A stretch of DNA of 64,000 bases from JBBRZM01 sp963813635. Lineage in GTDB: Bacteria; Actinomycetota; Acidimicrobiia; IMCC26256; JBBRZM01. Shown here in pieces: positions 19,430-28,770 of this stretch (position 1 is the stretch's first letter; the number at the start of each line of letters is the position of its first letter). The notes below the pieces were generated by a model, which was given only the letters and a program-made list of their open reading frames with translations, searched no databases and had not been told where the DNA came from. A program made the translations under genes and the position numbers. The stretch spans positions 496,001 through 560,000 of the forward strand of contig CAWEZO010000002.1 of assembly GCA_963813635.1 (NCBI GenBank), given 5' to 3'.

Positions 19430-21127
19430 TCAGTCGGCGATGGAGAGGCGATCGCGGCCGGCTGCTTTGGCGTGGTACAACGCGTCGTCTGCTCGCTTGA
19501 TGACGGCCTCGAAGTCTTCGAGTGGCTGGCGCACGGCAACACCGACACTGATCGTGATGTGTGGGTTGGGCGGGTCGGGGATGGCGACGGCGGAGCGGAT
19601 CCGTTCACCGATGGCACAAGACGTCGCGGTGTCGACGCCGGCGAGCAGTACGAGGAATTCCTCGCCGCCGAAGCGTACGGCGATGTCTCCCGGGCGCAGC
19701 AACGTTGCGATGGACCGTCCAACGTGTTGCAGGACGAGATCACCGACGGGATGGCCGTAGGTGTCGTTGACGTCTTTGAAGTGGTCGATGTCGATCATGA
19801 GAGCGGTGACCGGGGGTGCGTTGCTGCGGTCGTCGATCGTGCAGAGCCGGCGGGCGGCGTCGGTGAGATAGAGCCGGTTGTGTAGACCGGTCAGCGGATC
19901 GTGAATTGCCCGGTCATACCAGGCGGCGCGATCGAGGTCGGTGACGCGACGCAGAACCTCGCGCTCCAGGCCGACCCCGACCAAGCCTGCGATCTGGTCC
20001 ACGATCGCACGCGTCGGGCGGTCGAGGTCGGCGGGGCCGTCGAAACAGAAGGCTGCGACACCCTCGAGTTCCCCGGACGACGGCGATCGAATGGGCAGCA
20101 GCAGCTGCGATGACGACGACGGCGTGTCGCCCGACAGCGCGTCGGCGACCTCGGCCGGTGCGCAGTCGGGATGTCCGGCGAACCCGTCGCTTTCCTCGAA
20201 ATGCAGCATGATCGCTCCGGCCCTGGCCCAGAGCTCCATGCTTTTCGCACCGAGGAAGTTGGCAGCCAGCGCGGCGAGTCTCTTGACGACGATCGGGAAC
20301 TGCATTTCGCTGAGCAGCAGGTCGTTGACTTCGCGGATCGTGCGGTTGGCAGTCAGCAGGAAGGCCAACCCGGGATCGTCGCGGGCGAGGAGGTAGATGC
20401 CGCACTCCAGTTGGCTGAGCCGATCCATGATGGGAACGACCAGATGCTCCGGTATTACCTCACCGTGCTGTGGGGCGATCCTTCGAATCGGGAGTTCGCG
20501 CAATTGCTCGACCGTGTGCGCGAGGACGTCGCGACTCGGCATGTAATGCTCGTGGAACTCGCGCATCGCGTCGAAATACGACATCGATGTCGCGACCAGC
20601 GACCGGTCATCGGTGAACCCGCCGAACAGATCCGACGAGAAGAGCGTGCCCGAACTTTCGTCGAAGGTGCAGAAGGAACCTGCGAAGTGCGCATACGGCG
20701 TGAACACGAACCGGAGCACTCGGTCTGGGAGCTGAAGCTGCCAGTCGTGCTTCTCGATGCGCCAGAACGGCAGTCCGAACCCGCTGTGGCGGATCAGCGC
20801 CTCGTCGCGCCAGTGGGTCACGATCGCGGCATCCGGATGCAAGCCTCGGGCCATCAGCGCCGGGATCGCGCCGAGGATGTCCGGGTCGGCGTGCGAGCAC
20901 ACCAGCCATCGCACGTTCCCGATGCCGACGACATCGTCGATCTTGCGAATCGTGTCATCGGCCGTGAGCGCAGAGCCCGGATCGATCAACACCGATTCGT
21001 CGCCCTGTTCGATCAGATACACGTGGCACTGGAACTGATCGTCCGGCAGGAGCGTACCCACCCACCACACCCGCGGCGCCAACTCCACTGCTTTGGATAC
21101 ATCGAACTCAACGCCGAGGTCAGTCAT
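19430..21127 (-). CDS. Diiron/metallo-beta-lactamase-fold sensor fused to a GGDEF diguanylate cyclase
   Basis: 565 residues. Residues 1-230 are a metallo-beta-lactamase fold of the flavodiiron/oxygen-binding-diiron type, with H79-x-D81-x-D83, H147, D166 and H221 at the expected spacing; residue 84, usually His in flavodiiron enzymes, is Ile. A GAF-like or helical middle (240-395) follows. The C-terminal GGDEF domain has GGEEF at 487-491 and an inhibitory-site RPGD at 478-481, five residues before it, so active and product-inhibited c-di-GMP synthesis is predicted. A sensor for O2 or NO controlling c-di-GMP is a reasonable inference. ATG 21127 is preferred to GTG 21130. Divergent from the integrase remnant. 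Confidence 0.8.
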   Translation of the reverse strand: MTDLGVEFDVSKAVELAPRVWWVGTLLPDDQFQCHVYLIEQGDESVLIDPGSALTADDTIRKIDDVVGIGNVRWLVCSHADPDILGAIPALMARGLHPDAAIVTHWRDEALIRHSGFGLPFWRIEKHDWQLQLPDRVLRFVFTPYAHFAGSFCTFDESSGTLFSSDLFGGFTDDRSLVATSMSYFDAMREFHEHYMPSRDVLAHTVEQLRELPIRRIAPQHGEVIPEHLVVPIMDRLSQLECGIYLLARDDPGLAFLLTANRTIREVNDLLLSEMQFPIVVKRLAALAANFLGAKSMELWARAGAIMLHFEESDGFAGHPDCAPAEVADALSGDTPSSSSQLLLPIRSPSSGELEGVAAFCFDGPADLDRPTRAIVDQIAGLVGVGLEREVLRRVTDLDRAAWYDRAIHDPLTGLHNRLYLTDAARRLCTIDDRSNAPPVTALMIDIDHFKDVNDTYGHPVGDLVLQHVGRSIATLLRPGDIAVRFGGEEFLVLLAGVDTATSCAIGERIRSAVAIPDPPNPHITISVGVAVRQPLEDFEAVIKRADDALYHAKAAGRDRLSIAD

Positions 21128-21162
21128 CACACAAGGATCGGCAAGTCAGCCCGGGCGAAGTA

Positions 21163-21570
21163 GTGGCTTTCGGCTCTACTTCCGCTGATCGGAACGGATC
21201 CACCTGGACCTACTACGTCTACGTCACCGACGGCGCCGGGGCACGCCGCCAGGTCTCCAAGGGTGGGTTCCGAACCCGCAAAGAAGCCGAGGCAGCGCGC
21301 ATCAATTCGCTGAGCACGATGCAGAGTGGCACCTGGGTCCGCCCCGAGCGGGTGACCGTGCGGGAGTTCATCGAGGACGAGTCGCTGCCGACCCAGGCGC
21401 CGCCGACCTTGGAGGAGAGCACCTACCGGTCGTACAAACGCTACGTGCACCTCCACGTCGTGCCGCACATCGGTGGGATCACCCTCCAGCAGCTCACACC
21501 CCTCGACCTGACCTCGATGTATAGGGTTCTGCTCGATCGATCACGAGACAGTGGTCAAGGAGCTGCCCAA
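21163..21570 (+). pseudogene. Truncated tyrosine integrase (N-terminal part only)
   Basis: GTG 21163 opens an integrase: arm-binding module (SKGGFRTRKEAEAARINSL) and SAM-like core-binding domain (EESTYRSYKRYVHLHVVPHIG, quoted in part; LTPLDLTSMYRVLLD). After ~21540 the sequence changes character and runs through the 98-bp repeat into the tRNA, with no catalytic domain. The C-terminal half was lost, probably by recombination with the inner attachment copy. It is adjacent to the intact tRNA-Val, as expected for a resident integrase. Confidence 0.7.
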
Positions 21571-21678
21571 GACGAGATCATCGTCGGACTGGTCGTGGGG
21601 AAACCGCTCGGGATCATGCTGGCAACTGCGTTCGGTGTCCGATTCCGGCTCGGGCGCCTTCCCGAGGGACTCTCGTTC

Positions 21679-21776
21679 CGCCGAGGGCCGTTCCAGGTCA
21701 AGATATATACTCTGAGCTGGGCTTTCTTCGTGGGCGCTGAGGGACTCGAACCCCCGACATCCGCCTTGTAAGGGCG
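21679..21776. repeat. tRNA-proximal copy of the 98-bp attachment repeat
   Basis: Direct repeat of 15078-15175 with about two mismatches. It covers the 3' half of the intact tRNA-Val and ~50 bp downstream of it, including an AT-rich core with ATATATAC. It is the proximal attachment end of the island. Confidence 0.8.
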
Positions 21777-21804
21777 GCGCTCTAGCCAACTGAGCTAAGC
21801 GCCC
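21731..21804 (-). tRNA. tRNA-Val(TAC), island target site
   Basis: 74 nt on the minus strand. Acceptor stem GGGCGCT/AGCGCCC, a D-arm starting GCTCAGTTGG, anticodon loop CTTACAA (anticodon TAC, reading GUA) in a CCGCC/GGCGG stem, T-arm GGGGG-TTCGAGT-CCCTC with one G-T pair, and discriminator A. CCA is not encoded. The gene is intact despite two downstream integrations because each element restored its 3' half. Confidence 0.93.
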
Positions 21805-21868
21805 GAGCAACGTCACGTTATCGGCCGTCGCCGCGCACCTTCGCCAACGCACGCGGCTCTAGTACGCG

Positions 21869-21897
21869 AACAAGGCGACCGACTTGGTCGCCTTGTT
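21869..21897. terminator. Hairpin downstream of the WhiB gene
   Basis: AACAAGGCGACC and GGTCGCCTTGTT form a perfect 12-bp stem with a 5-base loop. It lies between the convergent end of the WhiB gene and the tRNA-Val promoter side. There is no strong T-tract on either strand, so it may act as a terminator or transcript stabiliser. Confidence 0.55.
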
Positions 21898-22024
21898 CCT
21901 TGGAACGGTTGAATTGACCGCCGGCGGGCCGAGGCTCGTTGCGGGGCGCAGCGCGCTCCGGGAGAGAGCGCGCCGGGGGGATTCGCCCCGCCTTGGTCGC
22001 CCCGGCCCGCCATATGCGGTGATC

Positions 22025-22375
22025 TCAGGCGCTGCGCTGCTCGCGCACCTCCGGGAATGCCGCCAACGCGCTCGAGTACACCGGGTCGGCCGGCCGAACC
22101 TTCGGCGGACGACCACGGCGACGCTTCTGCGCGAGAACCTTTCCGTTCGCGAGCAGCTCGCCACCCCACACGCCCCACGGCTCCTGCCGTGCGAGCGCCC
22201 CGTCGAGGCACGCCTCGCGCACCGGGCACTCGCGGCAGAACGCCTTGGCCCGCCCGATGTCGTCGAGCTGTTCCGAAAAGAACAGCGCGGTGAGCGAGGC
22301 CGCGCCGTCGCGACATCGTGCGTCGAGGCGCCAGGCCCCGTCCTCTACTTGTGGTCCGTACTCGATGGCGAACAT
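22025..22375 (-). CDS. WhiB-family iron-sulfur transcriptional regulator
   Basis: 116 residues. Four cysteines for a 4Fe-4S cluster are seen in ARCRD and in AFCRECPVREACL (CxxCxxxxxC), followed by the diagnostic GVWGG turn and a basic C-terminus with an AT-hook-like RRGRPPK. Wbl proteins are actinobacterial regulators that sense redox or NO and often bind the primary sigma factor. The basic tail suggests direct DNA contact. The hairpin at 21869-21897 follows it. Its place beside the island may be coincidental; I see no sign of transfer. Confidence 0.93.
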   Translation of the reverse strand: MFAIEYGPQVEDGAWRLDARCRDGAASLTALFFSEQLDDIGRAKAFCRECPVREACLDGALARQEPWGVWGGELLANGKVLAQKRRRGRPPKVRPADPVYSSALAAFPEVREQRSA

Positions 22376-22452
22376 CGCCGTGCTTCCCCTGTGTCGCTTG
22401 CTTCGGCTGGGTCGGTTGCTGGTTGCTGGTGGGACTCCTCGGGATTCGGGGC

Positions 22453-22490
22453 CGGAAACACAAAAGGCCGCCGGGTTGCCCCGGCGGCCT
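22453..22490 (-). terminator. Rho-independent terminator
   Basis: On the minus strand AGGCCGCCGGG-GCAA-CCCGGCGGCCT forms an 11-bp GC stem followed by TTTTGTGTTT. A textbook intrinsic terminator for minus-strand transcription, located 25 bp after the small gene at 22515-22691. Confidence 0.8.
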
Positions 22491-22514
22491 GGGTGTCTCG
22501 CTGCGGTGGTGATG

Positions 22515-22691
22515 TTAAGGCGAGGTCACTCTCAGCCGCCGGGGCCGGACATGCTTCGGGTCGTTGGTCACGCCGAGAATCGGCGTGCTCGACCACGAGC
22601 CATTGGCCGGCATTGCGCAGCCTGCGAAGATGTCGGCGCGCGCGATCCCGGCGGAGGCCAGATACTGGCGCTGCGCTCGGTCGCTTCTCAT
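22515..22691 (-). CDS. Small hypothetical protein, 58 aa
   Basis: ATG 22691 has GAAGGA seven bases upstream and the frame stops at TAA 22515, just before a strong intrinsic terminator. Start, ribosome site and terminator together make a small transcription unit credible. The product (MRSDRAQRQYLASAGIARAD...) is soluble, mildly basic, with one cysteine and no recognised motif. A small RNA ending at the same terminator is the alternative. Confidence 0.45.
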   Translation of the reverse strand: MRSDRAQRQYLASAGIARADIFAGCAMPANGSWSSTPILGVTNDPKHVRPRRLRVTSP

Positions 22692-22880
22692 GCCGGTTCC
22701 TTCGCTGATCACTGCGCCCACGGGACTGCGAGCACCAACCAGGGAAGCAGCTGGGCCAAGCCGAGTCAAACCAATTCACGAGACGACCTCTCGGCCGTCA
22801 CCCGGAGCCCGCCTGCGCCGCCATCGAAGCCTTACGGAGCAACGATTTCAGCGCTCGCACGGCCACGTAGGCTCGACCCG

Positions 22881-24033
22881 ATGCCCACACCCGACCTCTC
22901 ACGCGTCAGCGAGCTGCTCGAGCGGCAGCGCACCGACGACTGGCACGACGGCGCCCAGTGCTACGTGTCGCTGCACGGCGAGGTGCTCCTCGATCTCGCG
23001 ATGGGCGAGTCGCGCCCCGACCGGCCGCTGGCGACCGACGACCTCATGCTCTGGTACTCGTCGGGCAAGCCCATGACGACCGTGGCCGTGCTCCAGCTCT
23101 GGGAGCGAGGCCGCCTCGGTCTCGACGACCGCGTCGGCGAGTACGTCGACGGATGGGGCGCCGGCAAGGAGCGCTGCACCGTGCGTCACGTGCTCACCCA
23201 CATGGGCGGGTTCCCGATGGTCGGGCGCGGCGACATTTACGACGTCGACGTCTCCTACGCGGAGGCCGTCGCCCGGATCGTCGCGCATCCGGCCGAATGG
23301 GAGCCGGGCACCGGTGCCGCGTACCACCCGTTCAGCGGTTGGAAGATCCTCGGCGCCATCGTCGAGCGGATCGACGGCCGGCCCATCGACTGCTACTTGC
23401 ACGACGAGGTCTTCGAGCCGCTCGGCCTCGACAACTGCCGGCTGGGCGTGCCCGTCGAGGAGCAAGCGGCGCTCGGCGAGCGCATCACACCCGTCTACTG
23501 GAAAGGCCACGTGATGCCGGTCATCGACGAGAGCGGCCTGTCGATGGCGCCGTACCGCGTCGAGAAGTATCACAACGAGGATTGGCACGTCGCCAAGGTC
23601 GAGCCGGGTGGAGGAATGCGCGGCCCGGCGCGGCGAGCTGGGCCGCTTCTACGAGTCATTACTCGGTTTCGGCCCGTCTGTCGTCGCGGCGTCGACCGTC
23701 GAGCTGATGGGCTCGGTGCACCGGTGGGGCGTGCGAGACCAGGCGTTCCGCACCATGATCCCTTGGGGACTCGGGACGCAGGTGCAGATCACCGGTGGCA
23801 CCGGTCGGCGGGCCTTTGGCCACGGCGGCATGGCGTCGTCGCGCGGGCTGTGCGATCCCGAGTACGGGCTCGTGATGGTGCTGGTCACCAACGGCTTGCC
23901 GTCGTTCATACCCGCCGAAGAACGATTGTTCGAGATCACCGACGCGGTCTACTCCGCGCTCGGGCCCGACGTGCAGCGCACGCGGCGCGGGGCACGCAGC
24001 CCGAAAGAAGCACTCGCGACGCTCAGCACCTAG
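22881..24033 (+). CDS. Serine beta-lactamase-fold hydrolase, one frameshift
   Basis: About 383 residues from ATG 22881. Class-C beta-lactamase/esterase family: catalytic SxxK as S60-S-G-K63, then RHVLTHMGG, a candidate second motif around YHPFSGW in place of YxN, and FGHGG as the KTG-equivalent near the C-terminus. The frame shifts near nt 23620, where one extra G in GCGCGGCGAG is enough to explain it; both halves are otherwise intact. Likely a cytoplasmic esterase or peptidase, as no signal peptide is seen. It ends 4 bp into the convergent phosphatase gene. Confidence 0.75.
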
Positions 24034-24866
24034 CCCGATCGTCTCGACGCCCCGCCCGCCGTGGCGGCAAGCTCCAAGATGCGCGCGTGCGCCTCGGGCC
24101 CGCCGACGACGATGTCGCCCGAGGTGAGCCAGGCCCGCTCGTCGCCCGACCAGTCGGTCACGTTGCCGCCCGCCTCGCGCACGAGCAACGCGCCGGCGGC
24201 GACATCCCATGGCCCGAGCGCCTGCTCGAAGTACCCATCGAAGACGCCGGCCGCGGTCCACGCAAGATCGAGGCTTGCCGCGCCGGCGCGACGCATGTCT
24301 TCGAATGTGACCAACGCGGCCTCGAATACGGGCAGGTACTCACCGAGCCGCTCGCGCTTGGCCCGGAACGGGAACCCCGTCGCGCAGATCGCCTGCCCGA
24401 GCGGACGGGTGCTCACCGACAGCTGTTCGCCATTACAGAACGCTCCGCCGCCGCGCACCGCGGTGTAGACGTCGCCGAGCATCGGAGCGTTGACGACGCC
24501 GACGAGGGGTTCACCCCGCACCACCAGCCCGATCGAGACGCCCACGATGGGAAAACCGTGCAGGAAGTTGGCGGTGCCATCGAGCGGATCGACCAGCCAG
24601 CCGACATCGGCGCGGTCGCCACCGAACTCCTCGCCGAAGAACGCGATACCGGGCGCGTCACGCTCCAACGACGCGCGCACGGCCGTCTCGCTCGCGGTGT
24701 CGATGTCGCTCACCCAGTCGCCGGGGCCTTTCGAGCGCATCGCAGTACCGCGGTTGCCGAACGACTCCCGCACGACCGCGCCGCCGATCTCGGCGGCGAC
24801 GACCGCCGCGGCGAGCAGCGCGTCGAGATCGAGCCCGAGCTCACCGTTGCCGGCCTGCTGGTTCAC
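24030..24866 (-). CDS. Inositol-monophosphatase family protein 1
   Basis: 278 residues from GTG 24866, which overlaps the upstream stop as GTGA. Signature elements: DWVSDIDTASE, FFGEEFGG, WLVDPLDGTANFLHG (metal-binding DPxDGTxN) and GPWDVAAGALLVREAGG near the C-terminus. A magnesium-dependent, lithium-sensitive phosphatase acting on inositol phosphate, histidinol phosphate or similar. Last gene of the molybdenum-related operon. Confidence 0.85.
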   Translation of the reverse strand: MNQQAGNGELGLDLDALLAAAVVAAEIGGAVVRESFGNRGTAMRSKGPGDWVSDIDTASETAVRASLERDAPGIAFFGEEFGGDRADVGWLVDPLDGTANFLHGFPIVGVSIGLVVRGEPLVGVVNAPMLGDVYTAVRGGGAFCNGEQLSVSTRPLGQAICATGFPFRAKRERLGEYLPVFEAALVTFEDMRRAGAASLDLAWTAAGVFDGYFEQALGPWDVAAGALLVREAGGNVTDWSGDERAWLTSGDIVVGGPEAHARILELAATAGGASRRSG

Positions 24867-25612
24867 GGCATTAACGCCTCGCGGAGCTCTTCGAGCAGCT
24901 CGGGTGTCGATGCGGCGAGGAGCTGGCGCCGCGCGTCGGGATCGGTCACCGCCAGCGGCCGGTCCTGCGCGTCGACGACGCTCGCGCCCACCTCGGTGCA
25001 CACGAGCAGGCCCCCGAGGTAGTCCCACGGTGCGTGCAGGTCATTCAAGGAGTCGACGAAGCCGTCGACTCGACCCGCGGCGACATCGCACAGTGTCAGT
25101 GCAGCGGAGCCCAGCGCGCGGAACTGCTTCCACGGCAGCACGCGCGCCGGCATGCCCGACACGGCGACCACCGAGTCGACGACCCGCGTGGTGACCGCGG
25201 GCTTGATCGGACTGCCGTCGCACCACGCACCCCTACCGCGAATGGCCGTCGTACGCGAACCGGTCGCTTGATTGGTCACGAGCGCGCACAGCGGACCGTC
25301 GACGTCAACCGCGCAGAACGAGATTGCCCAGTACGGGAGGTTGCGGGAGCAGTTCGTGGAGCCGTCAACCGGATCGACGACCACGGTGACGGGCGCGCCC
25401 ACGACACCACTCGGACCTGACTCCTCACTGACCACCGCGACGTCGACCCGGTGCAACACCTCGAGCACCGCCGCATCGGCCACGAGGTCGAGCGCGTACT
25501 GGCCCGCAACCTCGGTGCGCTGACGGCGCGCCGGGCCCGTGATCGCTGCGACCGCGTCGCGTTGCGCGGTCGCAGCTTCTTCGAACAGCGCGAGCAATGC
25601 CTCGGGGTGCAC
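24863..25612 (-). CDS. Inositol-monophosphatase family protein 2
   Basis: 249 residues. VVSEESG, VVVDPVDGSTNCSRNLPYW and LHAPWDYLGGLLVCTEVG give the metal and substrate loops of the family. It is a clearly different paralog from the next gene. ATG/GTG choice 25612 leaves 9 bp from the formate-dehydrogenase-like gene. Two tandem phosphatases of this family suggest consecutive dephosphorylation steps or a heteromer. No link to molybdenum metabolism is established. Confidence 0.82.
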   Translation of the reverse strand: MHPEALLALFEEAATAQRDAVAAITGPARRQRTEVAGQYALDLVADAAVLEVLHRVDVAVVSEESGPSGVVGAPVTVVVDPVDGSTNCSRNLPYWAISFCAVDVDGPLCALVTNQATGSRTTAIRGRGAWCDGSPIKPAVTTRVVDSVVAVSGMPARVLPWKQFRALGSAALTLCDVAAGRVDGFVDSLNDLHAPWDYLGGLLVCTEVGASVVDAQDRPLAVTDPDARRQLLAASTPELLEELREALMP

Positions 25613-25621
25613 GGCGTCAGG

Positions 25622-27900
25622 TCACGCGTCCTGTCGCGCGGCACTGCGACGGATGCCGACCCTCGAGACCGGCAGGATCTCGACCTCGGCGTTGAAGTCG
25701 GGTACGCCCGACCGGTCGCGCCGCCCGACGGGAAAGAGCACGTTGCCTTCGGGATAGAACACCTGCACGTTGCCGGGTCGCAGGCCGGCGAAGTGCACTC
25801 GCGCGTGAAGTTGCCCGAAATCGGAGCGCACGATGACCGATGCCCGCTCGGCCAGGCCGAGGGCCGCTGCGTCGGCCTCGGCCATGAGCACGGCGTCTCG
25901 ACTGGCCCCCGTGAGCGGGTCGACGTCGCGGTGCACCATCGTGTTGAACTGCTTGCCGCGGCGCGTCGAGAGCAGGAAGCGACCCGCGGTGCGTTCGCGA
26001 TCGGGGGGTGCGACCGGAAGGAAACGGGCGCGACCGTCGGGCGTGGGAAAGCCGTCCTCACAGAGCCGCGAACCGCCCCACTGGACCGCGTCGCCAATCG
26101 CGCGCAGCGTCTCGATGCCGGCGTACATCGGCACGACGCGCGCGATCTCCTCCCGGATGGCCTGCCCCGAGTCGAAGCCGACCAGCGGTGCCCGCTCGGG
26201 ATCGACTCGACCGGCGAGATCCACGAAGATCTCCCACTCACTGCGCGCCTCACCGATGCGGGGGCCGCGCACCTCCGGGCTGAACACGATGCGCCGCTCG
26301 GTCGTGGTCTCGGTGCCCCCGTCGCGCTGCTCGTAACGCGTCGCAGCGGGAAGCAGGACCACGACATCGCTCGGATCGACGAGCATCTGGGTCGACACGA
26401 CAATGTCTTGATGGACCCGCAGCGGCACCCGCTCGAGCGCGTGCCGCACCTCGTCGGGGTCGGGCAACACCTCGAGGAAGTTGCCACCGCTGCTGTAGAG
26501 CACGTCGATCTCGCCCCGGTGTGCGGCCTCGAGCATCTGCTCCGCGGTGAGGCCCGGCCGACTCGGCACCGGGAAGTCGTACTGCACCGAGAGCACCGCG
26601 GCCGAGTCTCGGGTGACGGCGACACCACCCGGGAGCGCGGTGGCGTATGCACCCATCTCCGCGCCGCCCTGCACTCCCGAATGACCGCGGATCGGCATGA
26701 GCCCGGCGCCCTGGCGACCGACGTTGCCGCGGCGAGCGCGAGATTGACGATCGCGGCGACATTGTCGGAGCCGTGAGCGTGCTGCGTGATTCCCATCGAC
26801 CACACGATGACGGCGCGATCAGCCGCGGCGTACATGCCAGCGAAGCGCGCCATGTCGTCATGGGAGGTGCCGGACTTCCGTTCGAGATCGACGAACGACT
26901 CGCGCTCGAGCTCGTCCAGCAGCTCGTCGAAGCCGGCTGTGCGAGTACGCACGAACGAACGGTCGAAGCCGCCCTCGGCCAGGAGCACCTTGAGCACCCC
27001 GTTGATGAAGGCCACGTCGCCGCCGGTGTCGACGGCGAAGAACTCGTCGGCCATCTTCGTACCGAACAGCGCGCTCTCGGCATTGCTCGGCACCCAGTAT
27101 CGCTCCAGCCCCGGCTCTTTCAGCGGGTTGACGACCGCGACCTTCGCTCCCCGCTTCCGTGCCATGAAGAGGTACTTCATGAAGACGGGCTGCGCGTTGG
27201 CGACGTTGGCGCCGAACAACACGACCAGGTCGGTGTCGATCACGTCGGTGTAGCTCACGGTCGTGGCACCCACACCGATCGCCTGCTTCAGCGTGTTGGT
27301 GGAGGGCGCATGGCACACGCGCGCGGCGTTGTCGATGTTGTTGCTGCCGAGGAAGCGCGTGACTTTCTGCGCGACGTAGTACGTCTCGTTCGTGATACCG
27401 CGCGCAGTGAGGTAGACGGCCAGACGCTCGGGGCCCGTGGCCTTGATCCGCGACGCGACCAGGTCGAGTGCTTCGTCCCACGTGACTCGCCGGAAACCCT
27501 GTTCGCCGCGTCGTCGCACCATCGGGTACGGAAGTCGGCCGAGGTCGCGGAGCTCCTTGCCGGTCATCGAGCGCAGAGCGTCGACATCGCCGAGCACATC
27601 AGGGTCGAGGGCGGCCATCGTGTTGACGCGCAGGAGATTGAGTCGGGTGGTGCAGAGGTGCACGCCGGAGATCGTCCAGTCGTGGAAGCCGGCGACGCCG
27701 AGGGCACACCCGTCACACACGCCCTTGTGCAGGATCCGCCACGCGTAGCGCAGGTTGTGCCGGTTCTCCCAGATCGTCTTCGCGATCTCGCCGTAATGGT
27801 TCGGCTTCGTCTCACCGACCCCGTACGGCTTGAAGCCCACCCAGAGACTGCGGCGAAACCCACGCCGGGTCTGCCGCTTCGCCGAGCCGCGCCATGCCAT
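25622..27900 (-). CDS. FdhF/YdeP-type molybdopterin oxidoreductase, one frameshift
   Basis: About 758 residues from ATG 27900, overlapping the fdhD stop by one base. C62, C65 and C83 (VCDGCALG...HLC) bind an Fe-S cluster as in YdeP proteins. C196 in ARVCHAPS occupies the place of selenocysteine/cysteine molybdenum ligand of formate dehydrogenase H. The C-terminal molybdopterin-dinucleotide domain ends near LRPGNVQVFYPEGNVLFP. The frame shifts at nt ~26735 inside LALA|GNVGRQGAG, explained by one missing C. Probably a formate dehydrogenase-like or acid-resistance oxidoreductase; the electron acceptor is not encoded here. fdhD and mobA just upstream supply maturation functions. Confidence 0.85.
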
Positions 27901-28749
27901 CAGCGGTCGAGGTCGACGCGCTCGGGATGCGAGTACACGTTGAACCGGTCGTCGCGAAGGAAACCGATCAGGGTCTGACCGAGCCGTTCGGCCGCCTCGA
28001 CCGCGAGGCTCGACGGTGCCGACACGGCACACACGATCGGAATGCCCGCGACCGCCGCCTTCTGCACGATCTCGAAGCTGACCCGTCCCGACACCGTGAG
28101 CAGGTTGTCGCGCGAACGGCAACTCGCGTTCCAGTAGCGCATGGCCGACGATCTTGTCGAGTGCGTTGTGACGGCCGACATCCTCGCGCAACGCCAGCAG
28201 ATCGCCGTCGAAGCTGAAGCGCGCCGAGGCATGCAGCCCGCCGGTCGCGTCGAAGACCGCCTGCGCGTCGCGCAACTGCCGAGGAAGGCTCACGAGCACC
28301 GACCGGACGACTGGCGGGCCTGCAGGGATCGGCGCGCACGCGACCTCCAGCTGGTCGATGCTTGCCTTGCCGCAGAGGCCACAGCTCGAGTTGGCGACGA
28401 ACGTTCGCCGGCGCTCGTCGAGATCGACGCGACCGCGCAGCCGCACCGTGACGACGTTGTACTGCTGGTCCGCGTCGTCGCCCGCGTCGAGGCAGTACGC
28501 CACCGACGCAAGATCGTCGGCCGACTGCAGGATTCCCTCCGTGCGACAGAACCCGACCGCGAGCTCGAAGTCGTTGCCAGGCGTGCGCATCGTGACCGCG
28601 AGCGCCTCCGGGGCCTGGCCCGGCCCGTGGAGCCGGATCTCCATCGGTTGCTCGGTGACGACGTCGTCGGGGCGATCGACCACTCGACCCGCGCGCACCG
28701 CGCGGACCTGGGTCTTCGTGACCGGCCGGCGGGCAGAAGCGGTGTGCAC
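27900..28749 (-). CDS. fdhD: Formate dehydrogenase accessory sulfurtransferase FdhD, one frameshift
   Basis: About 283 residues from GTG 28749. FdhD passes sulfur from a cysteine desulfurase to the molybdenum cofactor of formate dehydrogenases. The catalytic CxxC is in NSSCGLCGKAS. EDVGRHNALDKIVG and, after a frame change near nt 28115-28130, TVSGRVSFEIVQKAAVAGI and APSSLAVEAAE are conserved. The shift is repairable by one base in TTCGCGCGAC. It directly precedes its client enzyme in the same operon. Confidence 0.88.
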
Positions 28750-28770
28750 AAAGCGAGGCTACTTGCGACG

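Noticed and set aside
22245..22880. N-terminal extension of the serine hydrolase by 212 codons
   Set aside because: No family resemblance; it crosses a terminator and a better-supported small gene on the other strand; ATG 22881 starts the domain.
25276..28749. A single 1157-codon minus-strand frame that looks like an FdhD-oxidoreductase fusion
   Set aside because: It is created by frameshifts at ~28120 and ~26735. Correcting them gives separate fdhD and oxidoreductase genes with a TGATG junction and leaves the phosphatase region in another frame.
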